Positions 1-13,158 of a stretch of 64,000 nucleotides of DNA are shown piece by piece (position 1 is the stretch's first letter; the number at the start of each line of letters is the position of its first letter). The notes under the pieces were generated by a model. That model was given only the letters and a program-made list of their open reading frames with translations, made no database searches and was not told the DNA's origin. The translations under genes and the position numbers were made by a program. The stretch is from Adineta ricciae (Eukaryota > Rotifera > Eurotatoria > Adinetida > Adinetidae). Location of the stretch: assembly GCA_905250025.1 (NCBI GenBank), contig CAJNOJ010000072.1, forward strand, positions 73,456-137,455, read 5' to 3'.

Positions 1-3000
1 TCGCGGACTCTGGGTTAGTAATGATTGTTCGCCAGTGGGTGGAATGGTAGCTGTGGCAAAGACGAAAAGATCATCAATAATACGTGTTTCGTATGGTTTC
101 TGTTGTGTTATAAATTGACGATGATCAATGAGAGTACGAAGAAACTATAATGAAGAAGGGTTGGTTTATACAAAGGAAAATTGCGAGTAAATGATTTACT
201 TCAGGTGCATTTTTGAATTTATCTAATTTGGCTGTTGCTGATGCTTGTAAATCATCAATGAATAAGCAGAACTTCTTGGCTAGTGGAGCTCCATATGTAA
301 AACCTTGTCGATGAACAACATTGGCTTCGATAATCTTTTGTAGATCGGCTGAATTAGTTGATTTGGAAAAATTCGTTCGAGTCGTTTGAAAATGAGTAGT
401 ATCTAAACACAAATTCATTCGATATTCTTATTAACAATGGATTTGATTTTCAAGACAAACCTAAACCACTGAGAAACGTATCGAGGAGGAATGTTTTACA
501 CGAGCCAGTTGTCCCGCTAAGTAAAATATTAACTTGCGCCATTGCAGCATATTTCAAAAAGTAATGTGCACGGGCTAAGTCAACTGTTTGCACAAGAACA
601 TTGCCGAATATGTCAATACGATCTTGAATATTTTCATTCAATTCTTCAACCCTAACGCAAAAAAAACGAAGGAAATCAAATGTGATTTGATTAAATGTTT
701 TGTAATGTTTACTTCGCAGTCCAAAGATCCCATTCACAAGCTTCGTCAACATAATAATCAAAGACTGATATTTCGCGATCATCATCTGGTAGAACAGCTG
801 TTACAGTCTTCAGCAAATCTGAATAACCTTTTTGTTCATCAGGATTAAGTATAATTTTCAAGACAAATGTCAAACAGAAAATAAAGAAGCGTTCGATGTG
901 AACATCAGTTGTAATATGCGTATTCTCAAGCAAGATTGCATCCAATAAGCGAAGTGCGATGGCAAATAAGCTCATTTCCGAATAATAAATTGACCTGATA
1001 AGAAAAAGATACGCTGTAAGTTTTCAGACAGACAGACATTCATTCATAATCGTTTTCATTACCTTGGACATTCTTCGCGAAGGTACGTTAGCACGGGATC
1101 CATCACTCGATCGAATGCTCCTCGAAGACACTAGAAAATCATACGAATAGTTTGTGGAGAAGATTTCTCTTGTTCTGAAACGAACTTCTAATTGACGTCG
1201 ATCTTTCAACCAAGTACCAGCAAGAACTTTCCAATCGATAACAGACTTATCGAAGTAGATAACTGTCTGGAAAGAAAGTCCGATGGTTTATAAACGAGAG
1301 AAAAGTTCGCCTTACTGAATTCGCAATAAATGCTGGCGACGCATCGGTTAACTCGGATGTTTCAAACATAAACTTCACTTGATCGAGAAGGTATAATTTA
1401 TCCCCAGTACGTATTTGTAATGATGCTTCTTTCTCCAGTATTGATGGAAGTAGATCTGCCCATGTTCGGCTGATACTTCCATCGAAACAAAACCAACTCT
1501 TGTGGCAATTCTATTCGAAATTAAACATCTCAAATTTGCTTTTTCCTCCTTGCAGTACTTTACTCGGTTTGCTTTGCGTAACATCGTAGTAAGAATACCA
1601 TCTTGCCATTCATTAGCTAAGGAATAGTAACCAAGAAGGATGCTTTCCGATTCAATAGCTAATGGATTGATTCTATCGACGAAAAACAACATGCTAGTAT
1701 GTCTTAATCAATATAAAACCGAGAAAATCTTTACCGATAAAGTTTATGGGTTTGCCCAGCTGATTCTTGTGTATAATTGGCTTCTTGACTGATTGAGCTT
1801 GACTTTTGTTGTTGATACGCGGATAGTAATTGTTGCTGTTGTTGTATTTGTGTTAGAACATCGATCATTAACATTGCTGCACTGGATTTGCCGCTATAGG
1901 GTGAGCCACATAGTATCATATCTAAAGAAACGATTGACTACAAGTTTCGATATGAAATTTCGACGAACTTTTCGAAACATTCGCTGCGTGAATCATTTGT
2001 GTGCATTTAGCTATCCAAAGTTTTTTAGGAATAAAATCATGATCTGGTGCTTTGTCACTGATAATTTTCTCTAAGATTGCGCCGGTAGTATTCATTGCGG
2101 CCAGTTTTGCTTCGTCACGTCCAACGAAGATATCGAGAACGAATACACGGAAAGTCTTCGCATGCTAAAAGACGCAAAAAATGTATCAAGACACGGTGGG
2201 AAACTTTCATACCTCGGGATCTAATCGAGCACCGATGACATCAATGAACAGTTGAGCTAGAAGGAACTGATCTGATTTAGTGCCGGTGTACGATGTTGTT
2301 TTGATTGTTAGGGATCGTCGAACTTCTACAAAATAAAATGGATTTGTTCGAAGCTGCACGAGTAAGAACTGATTCGTACCATCGATTTTATTTCCACCGG
2401 ATGTCATACTGTTTGGTCTTGAATTGCTACGCTTTTTCAAATTATTAACGTACTGAAGTAGATCGAGAAACGATGTTAAGGATATTATTGAACGTTGCTC
2501 AATTGGTCTAAACAGATTGAAATTGAATAAGAAGAAAGAATTCTGACTGAGAATATCTTACAAATATAAACGAATAGATTCGTAAAGAAGCGAGATTTTT
2601 TCTGCAATATTATTGGGATTCTTGAGGTTATGTTCGAAACATTTGATGCGGAAAATTTGGTCAAGTTCAGGTTTAACCAATGAAACAATACGAAATCGAG
2701 AACGTATTTCAGATGATAAAACCATACGATGGTCATTGTTAGGATCAAGAGCATATGGATTTCTGGTTGCCATGATTCCTATCGATGGTTGAATGGCGAT
2801 CTGTAAGATTGAAAAGATAGTACTTTTATTAGGTTGTTCGATGAAAACAAACCTCTCTGTTCTCAGAAATAATCGTAGCCGATGGATTATTTGCTCGAAG
2901 CGAATCACAGACAACTGTGACGTACTCCGCCAGTGACGATAAAACATTTGCAGATAGAGTATGAATATTATGAAAGACTCCCCAGCAACCATCCTGAAAT

Positions 3001-6000
3001 ATGCAGATGATTCTTGGTAAGAATTGATAAAAGTAAAAACACTTACCGTGGCCAATCCGGTGATAAACATAGCCACGGCAGATGGATCAACATGTTGAGA
3101 GCACTCGAAAGTAGCGATAAATCGACCAAGAAAACGAGCCAAACTCTAACAAAATAAAAATTTGACTTCTCGATCCCAACAAATTCCATCGCGAAAGTAC
3201 CGTTATTGTATACATTTTTCCAACTGCTGCTTTGCCTTGTAGAAGTACAGGTCGTTTAAATGACAGTGCAACCCATATGCCAAGAAAACACTTTTCTGTT
3301 GTCGGTGTGATACATAGCGTTTGATGAACACCATAGAATTCACTACCATAAGTAAAAACATCATCTAACACTTGCATTCGGACTGGTTCAGCAGGTGCAG
3401 GTGTTGCCACGGCACTACTATCGGCCGTTTTTCGTTCGGCTTTCTGAAATGGCGGCGATGGTGTTACTTGATACACGCGAAAACATCGTCGCCAATCGAA
3501 ATCCTTGGCAGATAAATCGCGGCGCCGTGAACAGACAACTTCGATATTATCACGTAAATAGGCAACGAACTATTTCATTAGAGAAGAATTTATGAACGAG
3601 AATATAAAATCAGACAAAACTTACGGATAGAACTCCTTCTAAACGTAGTTTATGTATAGGTAAAACGGGTTGTGTTGGCGTTTTCCATTGTGATCGTGTT
3701 AGTACAGACGACATCTTTTGAATTGATGTTAAGAATCGTTTCGATGCTGCTTGTAGACCCTTTCGATCAGTTTTCGAATCAATCATACCCGTCTCGATTT
3801 CACGTGTCCAAGCATATAATAAGCCTACTAATGCTACTTGACATGTGTACTACAAAGTCAAACGATCAAACAATTGATTTATTACTGAAAAGTCATACTT
3901 TCGAAACGAGCTCGTCGAACGGTAAACCACTATCGATGTCTTTGATACACGAAGCAACATCGTTTCGAATCGTATCTGCAACTGTTTCTTGTAATTGGGC
4001 AAGCCATTGTTCGACAGATTTTCGTAATGGAACCGTGTGCATCAATTGTAGACATTCGCCATCATCACTTAGAACTTGTTCGATATCATGTTGACTTAAA
4101 AGGGTGATATCGATATGAGAACGCGAATCGCCATTATTCGCTGCACTCTATACCAAAATAAACCGAACAGTTTTCTGGAAGAATAAATACAGATCTTACT
4201 CGTCGTCCACTTTCGATTTTTGGTTGGTCAAGAGTAGTCACAGCTATTTTCAAATCATCAATACCGTTAAACAACGAACGAAAATGTGGTTTTATGTAAC
4301 TAATTGTGTCTTGTCGACTTAATAGAGAAATCAACGTTCGATCGGTAAGAAAATAAAATCGAGGAAATAGTTGACGTTTTCGATCCAAATATAATGCAAT
4401 GGATTTATTACATATTTCTAATTCTTTTTGCATTTCTCTGAGAATACCTTTCTTTGGTGGCTCACTTAAACAACATTGTAAAACATTTCGAATTTCCGCT
4501 GATTGTCGTTGCGTTTTCAACCAAGTTTTATCGACACGCACGAATCGTTTCGATTCTAATGAAATATCTTTTCCTGCTGATGGATTATTAAATATGCTCT
4601 CAGCTCCTAACCACATATCTTGCACTTCAAGCCAAAGTTCAAGAATTTCCCCAATGGTCTTCAACTTATCCGACCAAGAGGCAACTTCTTCACGCATTGG
4701 TTCAATATATCGTGTTGTTAACATTTGTGCAAGCCTAACGTTCAGATAAAAAGTCGAATGAGAAGAAGAATATCAATCAAAATGGCTTACGTTTCTTCGC
4801 CGTCTTCTAAATGTTCGAGCAGATGTTCAACATAGCGTTTTTCCAATAGAACTGAACCGTAGTCTTTGTACGGTTCAAAACTAAGAATCTGTTCCGTCCA
4901 TTCTTCTTCAATACTTCGCATTTTCGTTTCTAATTCCAGTTCCTTTTGTGCCGAAAAGCACACTGCGGAGATCTCTTCTCGATATTTATCCAGTGGAATC
5001 TCTAATAGATCATTCAATTTGAATATACTCGATTCTAATTGAAATTGACATCCAGTTATCTGCATCACTTTCAACCAATGACGACTTCGAATTTCCCTTG
5101 CATTTAAAATGAATAAAATCGGAAATAACTCGAGATATTTCCTCAAATGTCCTTCCAAATCATAGTAAGCTGTCCACGTTCGATCCTGTAATTTTTCCGG
5201 AAGATTACAAAACTCCGTCCATAGGTCATTCAATTCGTTTTGACTTTGAATCAGATCCACTTCCGACCAAAGAGTATTACGGAATGTTGTATCGAATGCA
5301 ATGTATTTCTTGTACAAAATGTACAATTGATCGAGTAAAACCAGTTCCTAAAATAACCAAATTCTATGTTATTCATGGTTTTCAATTTCCACTACAACAA
5401 AATCGATAAAGATATGTATATATAGAAAGCAAAAGAGCGGATAATCATGCAGTCGATAATATCTTGACTCTCACCTGTTCAAAAATATCTCCTAAAAAAG
5501 ATTTGACATTCTCTTAGTTGTTACTGGTTAGTTATAAACCATTGAAAGAAGAATTCGTTCAAACAAAATAACAAAGAACGTACTTCGCCGGTTTTGTCTA
5601 ATTCAGAGAATTGTTTGGGTTGTAGACTAAAAAGCGTAGAAATCGAATTTAGTGTTTGTTTACGCCGATGCATGATTTTGTATTGTCCTTGAAAATCTCT
5701 CAGACGCTTCGCTGCTTCCAATGGTGCAATATCAGGAACATTGGGTCCTTCGACATCGAATGCATTTCGAAAGCGAATCACTTCCACGACGAAGGATTTC
5801 ACTTGTTTATCCAACTCTTGTTCTAATTGTTGACGACGTTCTTGTAATAATAGTTTTCGGACGCGATCAGCATTTAACATCAACGCCGACCATTTATCCC
5901 GTAATTGGGAACATTCATGCAATTCATCACGTGGAATCGGTACGTTATAAACTCGAGTTAATAGAGAATAAGTTGTTTCAATTGGTAAATAAATCGAACT

Positions 6001-9000
6001 AAAAGATTGAGAAGAATTTTTGAGAAGAAAATAAAAAACGAGCTCTCTTACTCAATTTTGTTTTCCATTTCGCTCAATTCTTCCAATAAAATCAATGCTT
6101 CATCCAACTGTTCCAATGTAGATACATTATCATTGAAGCGTTCTTGAATTTGTTGTCGATAGGCGACCACTTCATCCAATTGACTTTTCGCAAATCGATG
6201 CAATAATTTCGCATATTGACTTTTCCAACTGAAGATAAATGTTCGGAGAGAATTAATGATGGGAACTGTTTCAATGCAAACACAACCAATTTGAATTTCG
6301 TGTGGAAAGAAGTTCAAACGTTCTTCGATATGCACAAGACGTTCCAATTCACCTTGAAGATATTGCCGAGTTTCTCTCGTTGGAATGCCATTCGGATCAA
6401 TTACAATTGTATAGTCATCACCATCTTCGTCTTGTTGAGTGATCGTCTGGTATTGCAACTGTGAATCATCATGCCAAAGAAAATCGAATGTGCGAATATA
6501 TTGAACAGCATTTTGAGATATACGGGTGACATCGGCATCGATGGAAGATAAACGACTGACGATTTCGGCGACATATGGATCTGCTGTAATCGTCGATGCT
6601 AAGCGCTGTGATGTGTCATTGTCGAAAGCAGCCGATTCTAAACAGATATTTCGTGATTCAATGTTTTTGGATCGATGAAGCCGATTCACACTTACCACTG
6701 ACTCGTTTTTCGCAATTCATTATCGCGTATGCAACATCACGAATAGACTTCTGACAGAGAATTAGTTCTGGATCAATACTTATCTCTGGAATAGCATATT
6801 GCATTGTACAACCAATTCTAAACTTGATGTCAATACGAACACTGTTTACTTTTCGAAAGAAATTCATACCTAATTCGTTCGGTATCAATCTGATTGAATT
6901 GTTCATCGATGGATTGTCCATCGAATAATTCTCGAACTAACTTCTTTTGATCGGTCAGGTAACTTTCTTCGGCGACTGAAGCTAATCGGACAAAGACATG
7001 CAAACTACGTTCGACTATTTTTTGTACACAAGATATCATTTTATCTTGATAATAACGTATGAATGTCAGCATAGCTTCGTTGGGCGCCGTTGGTGTCTTA
7101 GTTCGTCGTGTTGATGATGTTGACGTTCGAGATTTTTGCGAGGTATTCAATTTCAATATTTCTTCGACTTCTTGAAATCGCTGTTGCACTTCGAAAAACT
7201 TCTTACCAATCAAATCTGCTTGTTCGTTTATATGTGCTGATACATTTTCGTAAAACTCCGCCGGTGACCATAATTTCGATCGAATATAATCCGGAGAGAA
7301 CAATAAATATGAAGAGTTGATCAAATCATTGTCAAGAATACTATCGATTTTCTCCGCAATTAAACCATTGAGATTCAGAATGAACGTTTCGAAACGGTCG
7401 AGTGCTCGATGAACTTTCGAAATATACACATCGATATTGAGAGTTGACCATTTGATTGTATGTAGACCGGGTTCGAATGCTCGATAGATTTGAGCTAACT
7501 GACTAGTGAATAACGGATAAAATGGCGGATATATTTGAGACTGTAAATCGTGAAATCGTTTAAGAAGATCTTCAAGTAAAGATTTGTATTGTTTGAACGT
7601 TTGTTCCTAAAATGACACACAATTTTCGAAAAATTTCCTCTCCTTCGATTTAAATTTCCTTTACCTTTTGTATACAAGCAATGGCTGCCTTTGGAATATC
7701 GACATCTAATCGTTTAAACCATTTTGCTTCATCGAATATTGAGAATAATTCCAAATTTGAGTTGATTCGAAGTTGTTTATTATTATCATCATCGTTTACT
7801 AAACACAATAAACTCGTATCCAAATGTTCTTTCCATATTTCAAGTTTTTCCTTCCATCGAGCTAATAACAATTGTTCGTATACAAGCAAAGCTTTTGCTG
7901 TACGATTGTAAAGTTTCGATATGACTGGAAAATTTCCAAGAGCAATGATATGACGATTGGTTTTAAATATATCCATAGATTTCTCCATTTTAGTTAGCAA
8001 TGTTCGCGACCAGGCGATTGCACCTGAAGAAAATCAATTGTGCATCTCGAATGATCAGCGAGAATGGAAGAGAAACTTACCAGCTATGGGTGGTGCATTG
8101 CGCGGTATGGGTGGATCATCCTTTTGAGCTTCGAAATTGGTTCGAATATCCAAGAGATCGTTTTCGAAATCTAGAGAAGATGTATTGGAAACTTCTTGAA
8201 AACGAATTAATTTAGTTACTTAAGAATAAGTTCACATAAGCATCGCGGAGTATCGGACGAAGATAGTTCCGTTCGCAGATCGGTTCGAAACAAGCGAGAA
8301 TCGCCAGACCTTCTTGTGTTCGTTTAGTTTTCGAAAATGTCACATTAATATAAGCACCAAGTAACTGTTCAAGTTCACGTGCACTTGCAGCAAACTGATT
8401 ATGTATCAAATCGAACCTTCGAAGAGTAGAAAACTCGTCTTTTTCTGCTGGTCAAAATCTGATCTATATACTTATTTGTTTCTTCATCCGGCGATGGTGT
8501 GGTATCGACCAGCAAGGCTTTGAGTTGTTCAACACCATTGGCAATGAAAACGTTCAAAGGTAAAGACTCTTCTTCATCTTCATAATGTTTCTCTTTGAAA
8601 GCGGATGGAACGAACGGTTTTTGAAGAGAACGAAAGAAGTCGAGCATACTTATTAAATCAAGATCAGCTTTGGACACCGTGGACAGAAGATAATCGTAAG
8701 GAGCAGCACCTGAATCACTCTCGCCATCGTCAATACCTTCATCAGATGCATTCTCGCCGCCATGATCATCTTTATGAGTCGAAGTATCTAAGAACGAATG
8801 CCATACATCAGATATCCATTTTTCATGTACTCATTTCTTACCAGTACGATTAGCAAGCTGTTCAGCATCGAGAATATCCTTTCGTTTTGGTTTCGGTAAT
8901 CGAACTGTTGTACGAATAAGTCTGAAATTCGGTAAAATTAACCAAAGAAACGAAGATTTATTGTTTTTACTGAGAAAATTGATTTAATGTAATTGTCATA

Positions 9001-10823
9001 TCAATCATCTGTTCGATCCGACGACAGAAATCTTCCAAATTTTGAAAGATCTTTTCATCTGCGGACATTAATACTCCACTCGCCCGTCGTATTTGCTGTC
9101 GTAATTGGCTCAGATCACGATTTTGAGAGCTCCTAAACGAACACACTATTCATTGTATCAAATTCATTAGATTTCCGATTGTACTCACGTTGTGCCACTG
9201 ACAGTGGATGATGCCGACGAAAACGCAGTTGTTGCCAACATTTGAGCACCGCCAAGTGCATCTCTTAACGCGTGAAAAGTTTCTCTGTATGATGCCAGTA
9301 ATAGAAGACAGTTTTTTAGACGTTGAAAAGTACTTTCGCCAGTTGTAGTGGTTTCTGATGGCACCGAACCTTTCGGAACTTCACGAAAACGTTTGATATC
9401 CTACAAATTTGATAATTTGACAAGAGCTTTTTTTCTTTGAGAAAAATTACTCGTTTATCTAAATGAAAGTTCTCTTTGATATCATCAATCGATCCTCCAG
9501 CTTGAATTTCATCAAAAAGCTTTGGCCAAAGTTGCGTTAAATCGTCATCATTGATATGATGTTTACAGATTTTCACCAATTGATTCGTTACTTTGGAGAA
9601 AATCAAGCCTAAATAACCTTGTCGAGCATAATATCTTGAAACGGATTCAACCGTTCGCATGGCATCACATAATGCCGGTAAAATATTCACAGCACAGTTT
9701 TGCGGATGAGCATCTTCAGTTAAGTTCTCTAAATAACGTCGAATTGATTCGAGAAATTTCGTTTTATCCCGACATTCATTTTGAGCTTCAGTTATTCTAA
9801 ACAAAAAACGCGTGTAATGAAATCATGCGATTGATGTTGATTCAATTTTTACGAAACATCGATTGCTTTCCATTTTCGAATGACTTTCGATTTCGATGTG
9901 ATCAAAGCACCAATGACTGCTTTGCATTCTTTCGATTTCAATTGTTCAAGTAGATTATTAATCAAACGTTGTTTACGCGTCCATCGTTCGATTTCACTCA
10001 ACGGGCCAAGTGCCGGATGACTTGAACTAAACGGAAACTCACATCGATGAAAGTACTCTTCCCAACACTAAGTCAACGTACTCGTCGCCGAAAATATCTT
10101 GAAGAACATTTTCGATTGTTGTTATCCATGATAGAACTAACGTTTCGCAATTGCGAATAACTGGACTGTCTGTGGTTGAGCGTGCAGTTTGTTTTAGCTG
10201 ATGCAATGTTTCGGCATCTGCACGTTTCAATAGCTTTCAAGAGAAGGAGAAACACTAAGTGTCTCTATTGTTACCTATATACTTACTAAGTTTTTGTCTT
10301 TGTGTAACGAATGACACGTCGCATTGATTCCATCGATTTGTTTTTCCATTTGAGTAACAATTGCGGTTTTAGTGGATGTTTGGTTATAACTGTCATGTGT
10401 ATTAGTTGATAATTCTTTTTTAAACAAAGGCAACAACGTTTGTGAGTATAATAATGATGTCATTTGCGTTGGATGTTTGATTTCTCCACAGTAAATATCT
10501 GATGCAGGCGAAATTGTTGCATCGGAACTCGTATCCGACCGAATAAAAAATAATAAAACTAAATTATCTAGCGGTTCATTGACGAGGACATATTCATCGA
10601 CGATATTGTTACAACAGATGATCTCTTTGGCATAGAGATTATCTCGTGTTGTGTAGAAAAATAGTTTATTCGAACCTTTGGCACAGAGAAAGCTGTTGAT
10701 TTTACTTAGCACGTCTGGTCGACGAAAGAATGTTTCAGTAAATGAAGCATCAGTCGAAGATGTCTTGTCAATGCAAAAGGTTTGCTCGACTTTCGAGGCA
10801 ATCCACCAGTGGCGTTCATCCAT
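1..10823 (-). CDS. Dynein heavy chain, divergent (partial; C-terminal part beyond window start)
   Basis: A multi-exon dynein heavy chain reads from the ATG at 10823 down to the window edge, with introns mostly 50-70 bases. The N-terminal tail covers about 10.8-6.0 kb. The linker (DHC_N2-like) covers about 5.9-3.8 kb and contains the family signatures LLEHLED (near 4.8 kb), WLEVQ and RFYFLTD. AAA1 lies at about 3.4-2.5 kb, AAA2 at 1.95-0.7 kb (P-loop GSPYSGKS near 1.9 kb; TDASPA motif near 1.35 kb) and AAA3 from 0.78 kb (P-loop GTTGSCKT at 515-492, FIDDLQ near 0.28 kb). The AAA1 P-loop reads GKAAVGKM instead of GPAGTGKT, and its Walker B reads CWGVFHN where CFDEF is expected, so the main motor ATPase site looks dead. 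AAA3 is also altered. The stalk and microtubule-binding domain lie outside the window. It may be a divergent axonemal class or a DNHD1-like non-motor heavy chain; I cannot assign the class. Confidence 0.9.
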
Positions 10824-11214
10824 ATTTTCGATTCAAAATTGATTTAAGAAAATCGTTCGGGAAGAAGTTTCATTTGCATATCTGTTTCTTAGTTACATCC
10901 ATCGACTGAAAGACAGCCGATGATAGCGACATCTACGGAAAACACTAATAATAATTGGAATGAAAAATTCAATTGAAAATAGAATTATTGAAGAAAATGA
11001 ATGGAAAATATGAAATGGTTTCAAAGTCTCTTTCGAGCACATATTTTGTCATCATTTTTCTCTTTGCTAAGCAATTGTTATTCGTACACACACGACATTT
11101 GTTTCTATCTGCCTATTCGTCTGTTTATTTGTTTGTTGCATAGAATGATGGATGGAAATTAATGTTTTGTTTTTCTTCTTATTCAGATTTAACTCCATAT
11201 CGGTAAAGATAAGA
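10824..11214. promoter_or_regulatory. Divergent intergenic region, dynein heavy chain / makorin-like gene
   Basis: This 391-base gap separates two genes transcribed away from each other and so should hold both promoters. I see no recognisable core element. A pyrimidine-rich stretch ending in TTATTCAG at 11186 precedes the makorin-like ATG by 28 bases and looks like a splice acceptor for a 5' UTR intron or a spliced leader. Confidence 0.4.
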
Positions 11215-12776
11215 ATGAGTTCCGAACGATCAATATCGCCCGAGCCTTTGCCGCAATCTCATTCCCGTTCGAGTTTAAATGCTACTGATGCAAAAGAAAG
11301 TAATGGACATTCGGCTCGACAATCATCAGCCGTACAAAGACGTCGCCGAGAGAATCCTAAGTATTGCCAAGCACACCCACGCCTGAACTGTTTTTCACTG
11401 TAGTTCTTTGCATTTAGTCGTACACCTTCGCCACGTTCGGCAACATCGCGTTCACGTAGTCGTAGTTCTATAGAAGGTTCCAAGTCACCACCACCCCGCA
11501 ATAATACGAATAACAACAATCATCGCTCTCCGTCACCTGCGCGTCATTCAAGTTCATCAACGAAACGACGCCGTCGAAAAGATAGCGATACTGATTCTGG
11601 TCGACATATTTGCGCCATTTGTTCAACTGATGTCGAAGCAGCCAAACGTCTCTTTGGTGTCTTAGACAATTGCGATCATGTTTTGTATGTTCACATATCA
11701 CAATTCACTATTCCAATGGTGACTTTCTCTCTTTCTAGTTGCTACGAATGTGTCGTATCGTGGAAACGTTCAAAGTATAGTAATGCTGAATCGGAAAGGT
11801 AAGAGATGACCGACAAAGAATGAAAGAATAATATTTGTGTTGTTGCTGTTGTAGCTGTCCAGTGTGTAAAATTCGTTCAGCATTTATAACTCCAAGTAAA
11901 CATTGGTTTGAGAACAAAGAAGATAAATATCGCATCGTGAAAAAACATAAGAACCACTTAAAGTAAGTACGAAAACAATCGTAGACGTATTTTGTTACAT
12001 CAGCGAGCTAAAGCTTTTGTTTTAATCAACGAAAAACTTAATCATTCATCCATCCTATTAGGAAACATATCGTCAGTTACGAACACACTCTCTGCATTCT
12101 ACTAGAGCTGTGCTTTTATTCATCGCACGAGTTCTTCCTCAGTTTAAGCCAGTTGTTCTTAACTTAAACAGACTTATTTATAACTTTACATGAATTATTT
12201 ACTTAAACGAGTATCACCGTCGCTTTGGCTGTTTGTTAGAAGTATTTTATATCCAGTTTTATTTGGCAGATGAAACAACCTATCTTATGTTAATACACAC
12301 ACACAGACACGAACTTTTTATAAACACATACATATACCAAGATATGTTTGCAATGTATGTATTGATGTGCTGTGTTTCCTATCTATACCAGCATCAGATG
12401 CTCAACATTTGTATTAAATGGAAAACTATTAAACGAACATATGTTCTTTCTCAAACTGATATCTGAATGAATATATTTGATAAACTTTTCTTTTCGTTTT
12501 CATCTCTCAAGGACATTACCTTGCCGGTATTATCTTCGTCATGGATTTTGCCGATACTCGGATCGATGTTTCTATGATCATCATGAAGCTGCCAAACAAT
12601 ACAAACAACAAAATCAACATTCAAGAGACCGAGACCATGATCGCAGTCGTGATCGCGATCGCGATCGTGAACGTAGTCGACATAGCCCACACAATGGCGG
12701 TCGATCTTATCATCGTTCACCATCGCCCTCATCAAGTCGATACTCGTCGTCACGTTACCGCGAACGAGCCTATTAA
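11215..12776 (+). CDS. Makorin-like RING / CCCH zinc finger protein
   Basis: Spliced exons 11215-11360, 11418-11684, 11739-11798, 11855-11962 and 12512-12776 give a 281-residue protein with intact frame. The first ~110 residues are Ser/Arg/Pro rich (SR-like). A RING finger follows (CAIC, CDHVFCYEC, CPVC), then the makorin-type stretch after the RING (PSKHWFENKEDKY) and one CCCH finger (CRYYLRHGFCRYSDRCFYDH). The C-terminus is an Arg/Asp repeat with SR pairs. Makorins are RING E3 ubiquitin ligases that bind RNA through CCCH fingers. This protein matches only the C-terminal half of a makorin: the N-terminal CCCH fingers and the makorin Cys-His motif are absent. The SR/RD tracts suggest association with splicing bodies (inference). 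The last intron is 549 bases, about ten times the local norm. Confidence 0.8.
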
Positions 12777-13158
12777 AAACTCCAATGAAGAATGATTTGA
12801 AAATCAAGAATAAACAGGAAAAAATGTTCCCTTTTTTTCTTTGTATAGTTGTTTGGTTGGACACACGGACAAACAAACAAACAATACTGATTCCTTTTTC
12901 TTTCTTTCTTTCTTTTTTGTTTCTGTTGAAAATTTATATCTATATCTACTACAGATTGTGTTGCTGTTGTTTATCTTGACTTCTACCTTTTCTTCCTCTT
13001 TTCATTTGTCAATTGTGTCTTTACTTTTCTTGTCCCGACAATCATTGCTTATTTCGAATCTCGTCGTTCGATAATAGCACATACGTGTACTAAGTGGAAG
13101 ATCAAAAAATATCTAGCCATTGTATTGTTTGTTTGTCTTTAAGATTAAAATTTTAGAT
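12777..13158. other. Intergenic, makorin-like to CCT4
   Basis: This short tandem gap is T-rich with long pyrimidine runs. It carries the makorin 3' UTR and, at its end, the acceptor-like sequence AAAATTTTAG two bases before the CCT4 ATG. No other gene is seen. Confidence 0.4.

Noticed and set aside
588-848. 86-codon plus-strand open frame
   Set aside because: It lies opposite dynein AAA2/AAA3 exons and has no signature of its own.
12233-12466. 77-codon open frame inside the makorin-like last intron
   Set aside because: Hydrophobic and low complexity with no splice continuity to neighbouring exons; treated as intronic.
12541-12795. Plus-strand frame with IAIAIVNVV-like repeats
   Set aside because: It is the +1 shadow of the Arg/Asp repeat at the makorin-like C-terminus.
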